Shown here piece after piece: positions 25,754-34,258 of a stretch of 64,000 nt of DNA. This stretch comes from Paenibacillus cellulositrophicus (GTDB lineage: Bacteria > Bacillota > Bacilli > Paenibacillales > Paenibacillaceae). Made by a program: the position numbers and the translations under genes. Positions within the stretch are counted from its first letter, which is position 1; every line of letters begins with the position of its first letter. A model generated the notes under the pieces. That model did no database searches. It was given only the letters and a program-made list of their open reading frames with translations, and was not told the DNA's origin. Location: the NCBI RefSeq assembly GCF_009363095.1, contig NZ_CP045295.1, positions 1,054,001 through 1,118,000 on the forward strand. Direction: 5' to 3'.

Positions 25754-27178
25754 TTAGCTGCTGACCGCTTCCGTTTTGAAGTTCCAATCACGGACATCCG
25801 TGAACCGACCCTTGATCGCCGCTGCTGCAGCCATTGCCGGAGACACGAGGTGCGTGCGTCCGCCGCGGCCTTGACGGCCTTCGAAGTTCCGGTTGGACGT
25901 CGATGCGCAGCGCTGTCCCGGCTGGAGAACGTCCGGGTTCATCGCCAGGCACATGCTGCATCCGGCATCACGCCATTCGAAGCCCGCTTCGGTGAAAATT
26001 TTGTCCAGTCCTTCCTTCTCCGCCTGGATCTTGACGCGTCCCGAACCCGGAACGACGATCGCCGTTACCCGGTCAGACACCTTGTGCCCCTTGGCTACCT
26101 GGGCCGCAGCGCGCAGGTCCTCGATCCGGCCGTTGGTGCAGGAACCGATAAACACGTAGTCGATTTCGATTTCCGACATCGGCGTTCCCGGCGTCAGGCC
26201 CATATATTCAATCGCTTTTTCAGCTGCTTTGCGTTCGTTTTCGGTCGGCAGTTCCGCCGGCACCGGCACGCGGGACGTAATGTCCGTACCCATACCCGGG
26301 CTCGTTCCCCAGGTCACTTGCGGGATCAGGGTTTCCACGTCAAACTCCACAACGCGGTCGTATGCTGCGCCTTCGTCGGTGACGAGCTGCTTCCACTGCT
26401 CCACCGCTTGGTCAAAGTCGCTGCCTTGCGGCACGTATTGGCGTCCGCGCAAATATTCGAATGTCGTTTCATCCGGAGCGATCATACCCGCTCTCGCGCC
26501 GCCTTCGATCGACATGTTGCAGACGGTCATGCGCTCTTCCATCGACAGCTCGCGGATCGCTTCGCCCGTGTACTCAATGACATAACCTGTAGCAAAATCC
26601 GTGCCATACTTGGCAATGACGCCAAGGATCATGTCTTTCGCCGTTACGCCGGGATTGCGCTTGCCGATGAAGCGCACTTCCATCGTCTTCGCTTTGGCCT
26701 GCTGCAAGCATTGGGTAGCCAGCACGTGTTCCACTTCGCTTGTGCCGATCCCGAACGCCAGAGCGCCGAATGCGCCGTGAGTCGAAGTGTGGCTGTCGCC
26801 GCAGACAATCGTTTTGCCCGGATGGGTCAGACCGAGTTCCGGCCCCATAACGTGCACGACCCCTTGATCAATCGTATCCAGATCAAAGAGGGTGACGCCG
26901 AAGTCGCGGCAGTTCTGCGACAGCGTGTCGATCTGCTGCTTGGAGATCGGGTCTGTAATGTTAAAACGGTCTTTCGTCGGTACGTTATGGTCCATTGTTG
27001 CGAATGTCAGCTCCGGACGGCGTACCTTGCGGCCGCTCAGGCGCAGGCCCTCGAAGGCTTGCGGGGACGTTACCTCGTGGACGAGGTGCAAATCGATGTA
27101 CAAAATGCTCGGCTTGCCTTCTTCCTGATGAATCACGTGGTTATCCCAGATTTTCTCAAACATCGTTCTTTTACTCAT
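25754..27178 (-). CDS. leuC: 3-isopropylmalate dehydratase large subunit
   Basis: Aconitase-family subunit carrying the [4Fe-4S] cluster; 474 residues. Cluster cysteines appear in SCTNGR and in [13 protein letters not shown]; other marks are [20 protein letters not shown] and the C-terminal [14 protein letters not shown]. Start at 27178 (MSKRTMFEK) has AAGAGGTG upstream. Divergent from the LysR gene at 27383, with overlapping promoters between them, so leuCD is probably under LysR control. No leucine T-box or leader peptide was seen in the 204-base gap. Confidence 0.97.
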   Translation of the reverse strand: MSKRTMFEKIWDNHVIHQEEGKPSILYIDLHLVHEVTSPQAFEGLRLSGRKVRRPELTFATMDHNVPTKDRFNITDPISKQQIDTLSQNCRDFGVTLFDLDTIDQGVVHVMGPELGLTHPGKTIVCGDSHTSTHGAFGALAFGIGTSEVEHVLATQCLQQAKAKTMEVRFIGKRNPGVTAKDMILGVIAKYGTDFATGYVIEYTGEAIRELSMEERMTVCNMSIEGGARAGMIAPDETTFEYLRGRQYVPQGSDFDQAVEQWKQLVTDEGAAYDRVVEFDVETLIPQVTWGTSPGMGTDITSRVPVPAELPTENERKAAEKAIEYMGLTPGTPMSEIEIDYVFIGSCTNGRIEDLRAAAQVAKGHKVSDRVTAIVVPGSGRVKIQAEKEGLDKIFTEAGFEWRDAGCSMCLAMNPDVLQPGQRCASTSNRNFEGRQGRGGRTHLVSPAMAAAAAIKGRFTDVRDWNFKTEAVSS

Positions 27179-27263
27179 CACTGTCACCTCTTCATGGTTT
27201 CGTTCCTTGGAAGAGACGCCGGACAGAAGTCGATTCAGCCCGGCAGCCTCTTGAATTACACTA

Positions 27264-27293
27264 AATATAGCATTTGCAGCTTAATTGATCCAA
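27264..27293 (-). promoter_or_regulatory. Putative leuCD promoter
   Basis: Minus strand -35 TTGGAT (27288-27293), 18-base spacer, -10 TATATT (27264-27269). The palindrome 27293-27305 abuts the -35. Confidence 0.55.
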
Positions 27294-27301
27294 GATATAA
27301 T
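27274..27301 (+). promoter_or_regulatory. Putative promoter of the LysR gene
   Basis: Plus strand -35 TTGCAG (27274-27279), 16-base spacer, perfect -10 TATAAT (27296-27301). It overlaps the leuCD promoter face to face and its -10 lies inside the palindrome 27293-27305. Confidence 0.5.
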
Positions 27302-27305
27302 ATCT
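27293..27305. promoter_or_regulatory. Palindrome, candidate LysR operator
   Basis: AGATATAATATCT is a perfect 6-1-6 inverted repeat between the divergent genes. It is placed to activate leuCD from about -42 and to cover the regulator's own -10. Confidence 0.45.
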
Positions 27306-27382
27306 ATAAAAGTAATAGGAATTAACTATCAAGCAAAGCGTGTTTTATCCGCTACTTTATAGAAAGCAAAGGAAGGTGTCTC

Positions 27383-28294
27383 ATGGAACTTAGACAGCTG
27401 CAATACGCACTCCAAATAGCCCAAGAGCGAAATTTCTCCCGCGCCGCCGAGAAGCTGCACATCGCCCAGCCCTCTTTGAGCCAACAGCTGTCCAAGCTGG
27501 AGAAAGAGCTCGGGGTGCTGCTGTTCCAGCGCAATACAAGCACAGTGGAATTGACGCATGCCGGGGCTTCCTTCATGGAGCAGGCCCAAAAAATTATGGA
27601 CGCCGTAGAGCTGCTGCGCCAGGAAATGGCTGACATCTCCCAGCTGAAGAGCGGCAAGGTGGTCATCGGCAGCATGCCGATTACAGGCGCACACTTGCTT
27701 CCGCATGTGCTTCCCACATTCAAACGCCAGTACCCTGACATCGAAATCACCCTGCTGGAGGACTCCTCCATGAACCTGGAGAAGCTTACAGCCGGAGGCA
27801 AGTCGGACCTCAGCCTGCTCTCCCTGCCGCTGCAGGAGCCTTCGCTGACATACGAGGTGATCGGCGAAGAAAAGATCGACCTCGCCGTACCAGAATCGCA
27901 TCCGCTCGCTGCCAGAGCCAAAGCCGGGAAGCCGGTTCCGGTCCGGATCGATGAGCTGAGCGGGGAATCTTTTATCGTGCTCAAAAAGGGACAGGGCTTC
28001 CGCAAAATAACCTTTGACCTGTGCCAGCAGGCCGGTTTCGAGCCCAAGGTCGTCTTTGAGAGCAACAACATGGAGACGATCCAGTCGCTCGTCGCCACTG
28101 GCATGGGTATCACGCTGGTGCCGCGGTTTATCGCGCGGGCGCCGCGAAGCGAATTCGTGCCGGTATACCTTCCCCTTGCCGAGCCGGTGCCGAGCCGGAC
28201 ACTTGTGGTCGCATACCGTCGCGGACGGTATTTGTCCAAAGCGGCGGAGGCTTTTATCGAAACGTTCAAGGATACGCTGAATGATCTGGTCTAA
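27383..28294 (+). CDS. LysR-family transcriptional regulator
   Basis: DNA-binding regulator of 303 residues. N-terminal winged helix-turn-helix (1-60): MELRQLQYALQIAQERNFSR AAE and HIAQPSLSQQLSKLEKELG; linker helix; then a type 2 periplasmic-binding-like effector domain (about 90-300) with VVIGSMPITGAHLLP and NNMETIQSLVATGMGITLVP. Start has AAGGAAGG upstream. The divergent arrangement with leuCD suggests it regulates leucine synthesis, perhaps in response to a pathway intermediate. It resembles CynR/CysL/YwfK-type regulators as much as any leucine-specific one, so the target is inferred from context only. Confidence 0.92.
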   Translation: MELRQLQYALQIAQERNFSRAAEKLHIAQPSLSQQLSKLEKELGVLLFQRNTSTVELTHAGASFMEQAQKIMDAVELLRQEMADISQLKSGKVVIGSMPITGAHLLPHVLPTFKRQYPDIEITLLEDSSMNLEKLTAGGKSDLSLLSLPLQEPSLTYEVIGEEKIDLAVPESHPLAARAKAGKPVPVRIDELSGESFIVLKKGQGFRKITFDLCQQAGFEPKVVFESNNMETIQSLVATGMGITLVPRFIARAPRSEFVPVYLPLAEPVPSRTLVVAYRRGRYLSKAAEAFIETFKDTLNDLV

Positions 28295-28303
28295 AAAACG
28301 CGT

Positions 28304-28337
28304 AAAGGCCCGGGCGGAGAGCCCGGGCCTTTTTTTT
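28304..28337 (+). terminator. Terminator after the LysR gene
   Basis: Perfect 9-bp GC stem GGCCCGGGC (28307-28315) / GCCCGGGCC (28321-28329) with eight T. Confidence 0.93.
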
Positions 28338-28374
28338 CATGTGCGGTTTCCGGTTTGAAGATTGAGGTTTGAGG

Positions 28375-29193
28375 TTACGGTTTACGGTAAATATCGGGGC
28401 GGCGGTCCTCGAACACCGGAATCCGGCCCCTCACTTCATCGACCAGCCCAAGATCCAGCTCACCGGTCACGATTTCTTCGCCTTCGCCGCCCTCAGCCAC
28501 AATCTCGCCCCAGGGATCGATGATGAGCGAATGGCCGAAGAACTCGGTGCTTCCGCTCACCCCGACGCGGTTGCAGGCGATGACATACATCTGGTTCTCG
28601 ATCGCCCGGGCCATCAGCAGCGTGCGCCAGTGGTGCAGACGCGGATGCGGCCATTCGGCAGGCACGATCAGCACCTTTACCCCGTTCAGCGCCTGGGTGC
28701 GGGCCAGCTCCGGAAAACGGATGTCGTAGCAGATCGAAGCGCCGGCCTGAAAGCCCTCACGCAATGCAAAGCTGACGATTTCATCGCCGGCCTCAAGATG
28801 CTTCTCCTCGTCCATCAGCCGGAACAGGTGAATCTTGGAATATTGGGCCGTTGTGTCACCTTGTTCGTTAAAAACGTACATCGTGTTGTAGATGCCGCCG
28901 TCCTTCTTCTCCGCGATGGAGCCGCCAACGATCGTCACCCCGTGCCGCTTGGCAAAAGCCGATAACCATCCCCGGCTCTCCCTGCCATCCGGATCCGCGA
29001 GCTCCTGGATCCGCTCCAGCGCGTAACCGGTATTCCACATTTCGGGCAGCACCAGCAGGTCCGGCTTCGGCTCCGCAGACACCGCCTGTTCCAGCAGGTC
29101 TTCCATATGGAGGCGGTTCGCCTCCGGCTGGCCGATTTGAATATCGGCCTGTATTAAAGCGGCTCGCAGCACCGCGCGTTCAGTTAAAGGCAT
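28375..29193 (-). CDS. mtnU: Carbon-nitrogen hydrolase, MtnU-type omega-amidase
   Basis: Nitrilase-superfamily amidase, 272 residues. The catalytic triad is visible: Glu in LPEMWNTGYAL, Lys in SKIHLFRLMDEE, Cys in SICYDIRFPE. In methionine salvage, the MtnE transaminase with glutamine as donor yields alpha-ketoglutaramate, which an omega-amidase hydrolyses to alpha-ketoglutarate; MtnU is the Bacillus enzyme assigned near mtn genes. Divergent from mtnE (175-base gap), which supports this role. Start has GGGGAGGA upstream. A general C-N hydrolase function cannot be excluded. Confidence 0.85.
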   Translation of the reverse strand: MPLTERAVLRAALIQADIQIGQPEANRLHMEDLLEQAVSAEPKPDLLVLPEMWNTGYALERIQELADPDGRESRGWLSAFAKRHGVTIVGGSIAEKKDGGIYNTMYVFNEQGDTTAQYSKIHLFRLMDEEKHLEAGDEIVSFALREGFQAGASICYDIRFPELARTQALNGVKVLIVPAEWPHPRLHHWRTLLMARAIENQMYVIACNRVGVSGSTEFFGHSLIIDPWGEIVAEGGEGEEIVTGELDLGLVDEVRGRIPVFEDRRPDIYRKP

Positions 29194-29368
29194 GATTGGT
29201 TCCTCCCCTGGATCATGGCGCGAACGGCTTGATCCGCAAATCTCATTTGTATACCATCATAGTCGCTGCCCATTCCGCGTGCAAGCAGTCATTTCCCTCT
29301 ATACAGCCCGGATAAATCGTGATAGATTTAAACATATTATTCTCGAGTCCAGACCGGAGTGATTTGAT

Positions 29369-30580
29369 ATGCATTCATCAGAGGACAACGCACGTCCGAC
29401 ATCCGCTTTTCCCATCGTACCCGCCGAAGTGATGACCCAGCTGCCGACCCAGTTTTTCGCTACCCTCGTGCAGAAGGTGAACCGGGAAATCACCGCTGGG
29501 CATGACGTCATCAATCTGGGGCAAGGCAATCCCGATACACCGACGCCGGGACACATCGTGTCCGCGCTGCAGGAGGCGGCAGCCAACCCGCTCTATCATA
29601 AATATTCGCCGTTTACCGGCTTTGCCTTTTTAAAGGAAGCGATCGCGAAGCGCTATCTCGAGGATTATGGCGTGGAGCTTGACCCTGAGAAAGAGGTTGC
29701 CATTTTGTTCGGCGGCAAAACGGGACTGGTGCAGCTCCCGCAGATTTTGCTCAATCCCGGCGATCTGTGCCTCGTTCCGGATCCGGGATACCCGGATTAC
29801 TGGTCCGGCGTAGCGCTGGCCAAAGCCGAAATGTCGTTTATGCCGCTGCTGTCGGACAACGCCTTCTTGCCGGATTACGGCCGGATCAGCCCGGCGGATC
29901 GGGCACGCGCCAAGCTGATGTTCCTGAATTATCCGAACAATCCGACATCGGCCGTCGCCCCGCTTAGCTTCTATGAGGACACGGTCCGCTTCGCCGGAGA
30001 GAACGGCATCGTCGTCGCAAGCGACTTCGCTTACGGCGCTATTGGCTTTGACGGCGAGCGTCCAGTCAGCTTCCTGCAGGCACCGGGCGCCAAGGAAGTC
30101 GGCATCGAATTTTACACCCTGTCCAAAACGTACAACATGGCTGGCTGGCGCGTCGGATTTGCGCTGGGCAACAGGGACGTGATTTCGCTCATCAACAACC
30201 TGCAGGATCATATCTACGTCAGCCTGTTCGGCGGCATCCAAGCCGCGGCCGCTGTGGCGCTCACCTCCTCCCAGGACTGCGTACAGGAGCTCGTGCAGCG
30301 GTATGAATCGCGACGCAACGCCTTTTTCGATGGTCTCGGCCGCATCGGCTGGGCTGCGGAGAAGCCGGGCGGTTCCTTCTTCAGCTGGCTGCCGGTGCCC
30401 AATGGATTTACGTCGGAGTCGTTTGCCGACCTCCTGCTGAAAGAAGCCAAGGTGGCCGTTGCTCCCGGCATCGGTTTCGGCCGGCATGGCGAAGGCTACG
30501 TCCGCGTCGGGCTGCTGACCTCCGAGGAGAGGCTGCAGGAAGCTGCCGGGCGGATCGGACGGCTGAATCTGTTCGTATAA
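29369..30580 (+). CDS. mtnE: PLP aminotransferase of methionine salvage
   Basis: Class I/II aminotransferase, 403 residues, that makes methionine from 4-methylthio-2-oxobutyrate. Visible: VINLGQGNPDTPTPGHIV, substrate loop KYSPFTGFAFLKEAIAKRY, NYPNNPTSAV, the PLP Lys in YTLSKTYNMAGWRVGFALGN and the closing Arg region GEGYVRVGLL. Strongly like YkrV/MtnE. Between mtnU (divergent) and the T-box-proBAC-mtnWXB run on the same strand. Its own 3' end lies just before the promoter of that run, and no terminator was seen between them, so some readthrough into the T-box leader is possible. Confidence 0.88.
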   Translation: MHSSEDNARPTSAFPIVPAEVMTQLPTQFFATLVQKVNREITAGHDVINLGQGNPDTPTPGHIVSALQEAAANPLYHKYSPFTGFAFLKEAIAKRYLEDYGVELDPEKEVAILFGGKTGLVQLPQILLNPGDLCLVPDPGYPDYWSGVALAKAEMSFMPLLSDNAFLPDYGRISPADRARAKLMFLNYPNNPTSAVAPLSFYEDTVRFAGENGIVVASDFAYGAIGFDGERPVSFLQAPGAKEVGIEFYTLSKTYNMAGWRVGFALGNRDVISLINNLQDHIYVSLFGGIQAAAAVALTSSQDCVQELVQRYESRRNAFFDGLGRIGWAAEKPGGSFFSWLPVPNGFTSESFADLLLKEAKVAVAPGIGFGRHGEGYVRVGLLTSEERLQEAAGRIGRLNLFV

Positions 30581-30584
30581 CCTT

Positions 30585-30613
30585 TTGCAAAGACCGCCGC
30601 TTCGTGGTATTCT
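30585..30613 (+). promoter_or_regulatory. Promoter of the pro-mtn operon
   Basis: -35 TTGCAA (30585-30590), 17-base spacer, -10 TATTCT (30608-30613); transcription would begin near 30620, at the start of the T-box leader. Confidence 0.6.
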
Positions 30614-30619
30614 AGGTGA

Positions 30620-30895
30620 AAATAAAGCGGATGTACCAAAGGAAGCATAGTAGAAACATAATGAAACGCGTTGACGGGACCAGTAAGAACGGCTACTCGC
30701 GCCCAGAGAGTAAATTCCACCGGCTGAAAGAATTTACCGCGAGCCCTTCTGAAACCTACCCCTGAGCGGCCTGCCTGTGTGCAGGACAGTGCCTTCTGTT
30801 ACAGGGCCCAAAGCCGGATGATCCAATCATCAATAAAGGTGGTACCGCGGAAGTATAAACTTTCGTCCTTTACTCCAAAGGACGAAAGTTTTTTT
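30620..30895 (+). ncRNA. T-box leader, proline-specific
   Basis: tRNA-sensing leader. The conserved T-box AGGTGGTACCGCG is at 30837-30849. A terminator (AACTTTCGTCCTTT 30858-30871 with AAAGGACGAAAGTT 30877-30890 and a T-run) overlaps the alternative antiterminator. Stem I elements (AGAGAG, GCTGAAAG) lie at about 30700-30760. The likely specifier is CCT at 30755-30757 (proline) followed by A, in the context GAAACCTACC. Uncharged tRNA-Pro should allow readthrough into proB. The discriminator-pairing base T fits tRNA-Pro. Confidence 0.95.
30858..30895 (+). terminator. Regulated terminator of the T-box leader
   Basis: Perfect 14-bp stem with ACTCC loop and seven T; ends about 68 bases before proB. 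Confidence 0.93.
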
Positions 30896-30962
30896 GTTGT
30901 ACCAAGAAGTTTTTATGAGGAAAACAGAGCAGTCTTATATTAGAAAAGGAACGTGATATCCT

Positions 30963-32066
30963 ATGCCATCTCGAGTCGTCGTCAAAATCGGCAGCAGCTC
31001 GCTCACTAGCGTTGAAGGCGGACTGAACCGCGATGCGGTCGCTTTCTTTGCGGGCGAAATTGCAGCGCTCATCAAAGCCGGATGCGAAGTGCTGCTCGTC
31101 ACCTCCGCTGCCGTCGCGGCCGGTTTCCGGGCGATCGGTTACAGCTTTCGGCCCAAGCTTCTGCACGAAAAGCAGGCCGCGGCCTCCGTCGGCCAGGCGC
31201 TGCTTATGCAGGCATACCAGGAAGCATTCGCCTCGCACGGCATCACCGCCGCGCAAATCCTGCTAACCCGCACCGACTTTTGCAGCCGCAAGCGCATGAA
31301 CAATGCCAGCATGACCGTCGAGGAGCTGCTGAAGCAGGGGGCGGTCCCCATATTCAACGAGAACGATACCGTTTCGGTCGATGAGCTGAAATTCGGCGAC
31401 AACGACACGCTTTCGGCGCTCGTCGCCAACCTGGTCAAAGCCCAGCACCTGCTGATCCTGACCGATACGGACGGTCTCTATACGGCCGATCCGCGGAATA
31501 ATCCGAATGCGATTCGGTTTGACCATGTCGGAGAAATTACCGAGGAGATCTACTCCATTGCCGGCGGCGCCGGTTCATCCGTCGGTACGGGCGGCATGCG
31601 TTCCAAAGTGGACGCCGCCAAAATCGCCACCCGCGGCGGCGTGCCGGTCTTCGTGGGCCGCGTGACCGAAAACGGCGATCTTCGCAGCGCCATGGAAGGC
31701 CGCGGCAAAGGAACCTACTTCGACACCGAGCTGCACTCGCTGCCGATGAAGAAGCAGTGGCTCGGGTTCATGTCCACACCGCTCGGCACTCTCTACGTGG
31801 ACCGGGGAGCGGAGGAAGCGCTCGTTCATGGCGGCCACAGCCTTCTCCCCGTTGGCGTGAAGCAGGTCGAAGGCCAGTTTCATGCCGGCGACGTCGTCGA
31901 GGTGCTGAACCTGGAAGGGACGGTCTGCGGCCGCGGCATCGTCAATTATGACGATGAGCAGCTCAGGCGGATTCAGGGCTTGGGCAGTGCTGAAGTGATC
32001 CGGACACTGGATACCGTTCACCGGCTCGAAGTGATTCATCGGGATGAGTGGATTACCTTAAAATAG
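30963..32066 (+). CDS. proB: Glutamate 5-kinase
   Basis: Phosphorylates glutamate in the first step of proline synthesis; 367 residues. N-terminal amino-acid kinase domain (1-255) with VVVKIGSSSLT, LLVTSAAVAAGF, FNENDTVSVDELKFGDND and GTGGMRSKVDAAKIA; C-terminal PUA domain (about 275-355). The family usually reads SSGAVAAG where this one has TSAAVAAG, a mild change. Start has AAAGGAA upstream at fair distance. First gene after the T-box leader. Feedback inhibition by proline is expected from the family. Confidence 0.97.
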   Translation: MPSRVVVKIGSSSLTSVEGGLNRDAVAFFAGEIAALIKAGCEVLLVTSAAVAAGFRAIGYSFRPKLLHEKQAAASVGQALLMQAYQEAFASHGITAAQILLTRTDFCSRKRMNNASMTVEELLKQGAVPIFNENDTVSVDELKFGDNDTLSALVANLVKAQHLLILTDTDGLYTADPRNNPNAIRFDHVGEITEEIYSIAGGAGSSVGTGGMRSKVDAAKIATRGGVPVFVGRVTENGDLRSAMEGRGKGTYFDTELHSLPMKKQWLGFMSTPLGTLYVDRGAEEALVHGGHSLLPVGVKQVEGQFHAGDVVEVLNLEGTVCGRGIVNYDDEQLRRIQGLGSAEVIRTLDTVHRLEVIHRDEWITLK

Positions 32067-32103
32067 GTTACTCACATAATAAGGACAAGGAGGCATTTAT
32101 GAT

Positions 32104-33351
32104 ATGAGTGAAGCAAGATCAAAAGCAGAACGCGCCGGAGCTGCTGCCGCCGTATTAAACCGGCTGAGCACCGACGAGAAAAATCAGGCGCTGCTTCGCA
32201 TGGCCGAGGCGCTGCGTCAGAAGCAGGATGAAATTATCGCGGCCAACGCCGAGGATCTTGAGCGCGGCCGCCAGCAGGGAACTTCATCCTCACTGCTCGA
32301 CCGCCTGGCGCTTAATCCGCAGCGGATCGACGCCATCGCCGCAGGGCTCGAGCAAATCGTCGAGCTCCCCGATCCGGTCGGCGACGAGCTGGAGAATATC
32401 GAACGGCCAAACGGGCTCCGCATCAGCAAATACCGCGTACCGCTTGGCGTTATTGGGATCATTTACGAAGCGCGCCCGAACGTGACCGTCGACGCCGCCG
32501 GCCTGTGCCTGAAGACAGGCAATGCCGTGGTGCTGCGGGGCGGTTCCTCCGCCCTCTCCTCCAACCGCAAAATCGTCGAGGTGCTCCATGGCGCCCTCGC
32601 CACTACCGCCATTCCGCCGGAGGCGCTGCAGCTGATCGAGGATCCGAACCGTTCCTCGGTTGACGAGATGCTGAAGCTGAACGGCCTGCTCGACGTCGTC
32701 ATACCTCGCGGCGGCAGCTCGCTCATCCGCACTGTAGTGGAAAACGCGACCGTGCCGGTCATCGAAACGGGTGCCGGCATCTGCCATACGTATCTGGATG
32801 AGACGGCCGATCCCGTGATGGCCGAGGAGATTTCGATCAATGCCAAGGTGCAGCGTCCGTCGGTCTGCAATTCGATGGAGACACTGATCGTGCACCAGGC
32901 GTTTGCCAAGGAACATCTCTTGGCGCTGGCCGGAACGTTCAAGGAAGCCGGCGTCGAGCTGCGCGGCGACGATGAAACCCGCAGAATCGTCGACTGGGCT
33001 CTCCCGGTCACAAAAGAAGATTATGCAACGGAGTACAATGATTACATTTTGAACGTAAAAATTGTAGAATCGATAGATGAGGCCATGCAGCACATTGCTG
33101 CTTACGGTACCAAGCATTCCGAATGCATCGTTACCGCCGATCAGCGCCATGCCGAACGTTTCCTTCAGGAAGTGGATGCTGCCGCCGTATACCATAATGC
33201 TTCCACCCGCTTTACGGACGGCTTCGAATTCGGATTTGGCGCAGAAATCGGCATCAGCACGCAAAAGCTGCACGCCCGCGGCCCGATGGGCCTGCCGGCT
33301 CTGACTTCCACGAAATACATCATCCATGGAAATGGACAAATTCGCGGGTAA
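32104..33351 (+). CDS. proA: Gamma-glutamyl phosphate reductase
   Basis: NADPH-dependent reduction of glutamyl phosphate to the semialdehyde; 415 residues, full length. Aldehyde-dehydrogenase fold with IGIIYEARPNVTVDAAGLCL, VVLRGGSSA, the catalytic Cys in SVCNSMETLIVH and the C-terminal RGPMGLPALTSTKYI. Starts 37 bases after proB with AAGGAGG upstream. Confidence 0.98.
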   Translation: MSEARSKAERAGAAAAVLNRLSTDEKNQALLRMAEALRQKQDEIIAANAEDLERGRQQGTSSSLLDRLALNPQRIDAIAAGLEQIVELPDPVGDELENIERPNGLRISKYRVPLGVIGIIYEARPNVTVDAAGLCLKTGNAVVLRGGSSALSSNRKIVEVLHGALATTAIPPEALQLIEDPNRSSVDEMLKLNGLLDVVIPRGGSSLIRTVVENATVPVIETGAGICHTYLDETADPVMAEEISINAKVQRPSVCNSMETLIVHQAFAKEHLLALAGTFKEAGVELRGDDETRRIVDWALPVTKEDYATEYNDYILNVKIVESIDEAMQHIAAYGTKHSECIVTADQRHAERFLQEVDAAAVYHNASTRFTDGFEFGFGAEIGISTQKLHARGPMGLPALTSTKYIIHGNGQIRG

Positions 33352-33397
33352 TACCGGAGCTCTACAATACCGGCTTGCCGCGCAAGGAGGAATTATA

Positions 33398-34258
33398 ATG
33401 AGTCAACAACAGGCCATGATTGCCCAGCCCATTACCTTTTACGGTGCAGGAGCGATGGCGGAAGCCATCGTCAGAGGATTGATCGGAAGATCGGTCGTCA
33501 ATGCCGGAAGCCTGACCATGCTGAACCGCTCCAACTCGGGGAGGCTCGAAGAGCTTAAGCACCGCTACAATGTCAAAACAAACAATGACCCGGCGGAAAC
33601 CACGGAAATTTTGCGTGAATCTCCGATTATCGTGCTCGCTATCAAGCCGAAGGATGCGGCTAACGTGCTTCGCAAACTCGGTCCGCTGCTCTCCGATAAC
33701 ACGCTGATCGTATCCGTCATCGCAGGACTCACCATCCGCACGATCCAGGATCTGCTCGGACGCAAGCAGCCCGTCGCCCGCACGATGCCGAACACCTCCA
33801 GCTCCATCAGCCTCGGCGCAACCGGCGTCTCCTTCTCCAAGGAAATCAACGACCAGGACCGCCAGACGGTCATGACGCTGTTCCAGGCTGTCGGTACGGT
33901 AACGGTCGTGGAAGAAGACAAGCTGGAAATACTGACCGGCATCTCCGGCAGCGGCCCCGCTTATATCTATTACATGATGGAAGCGATGATGGCTGCCGGC
34001 ATCCGCGGCGGCCTGACGCCGCAGCAGTGCAAGGAACTTACGGTGCAGACGGTTCTTGGCGCCGCACGGATGGTGCAGCAGACTGGCGAAGAGCCTGCCG
34101 CCCTCCGGGCGAAGGTAACATCGCCGAACGGCTCCACCCAGGCGGCACTGGAGACGCTTGACAAAGGCGATTTCTTCGAAACGGTGATCGCTGCCGTGAA
34201 CCGCTGCGCGGAACGCTCCCGGGAAATGGGGGCCGCGCTGAAGGAGGGAATTTCATGA
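33398..34258 (+). CDS. proC: Pyrroline-5-carboxylate reductase
   Basis: Last step of proline synthesis; 286 residues. Rossmann motif ITFYGAGAMAEAIVRGL, PNTSSSISLGATG, and the C-terminal signature ISGSGPAYIYYMMEAM with KVTSPNGSTQAALETL. The start at 33398 (MSQQQAM) has AAGGAGGAATTATA upstream; the longer frame would overlap proA. Its stop overlaps the mtnW start (ATGA), coupling proline and methionine-salvage genes. Confidence 0.97.
   Translation: MSQQQAMIAQPITFYGAGAMAEAIVRGLIGRSVVNAGSLTMLNRSNSGRLEELKHRYNVKTNNDPAETTEILRESPIIVLAIKPKDAANVLRKLGPLLSDNTLIVSVIAGLTIRTIQDLLGRKQPVARTMPNTSSSISLGATGVSFSKEINDQDRQTVMTLFQAVGTVTVVEEDKLEILTGISGSGPAYIYYMMEAMMAAGIRGGLTPQQCKELTVQTVLGAARMVQQTGEEPAALRAKVTSPNGSTQAALETLDKGDFFETVIAAVNRCAERSREMGAALKEGIS

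Noticed and set aside
29194..29368. SAM (S-box) riboswitch for mtnU/mtnE
   Set aside because: Short gap with no S-box motif; only ordinary ribosome sites are present.
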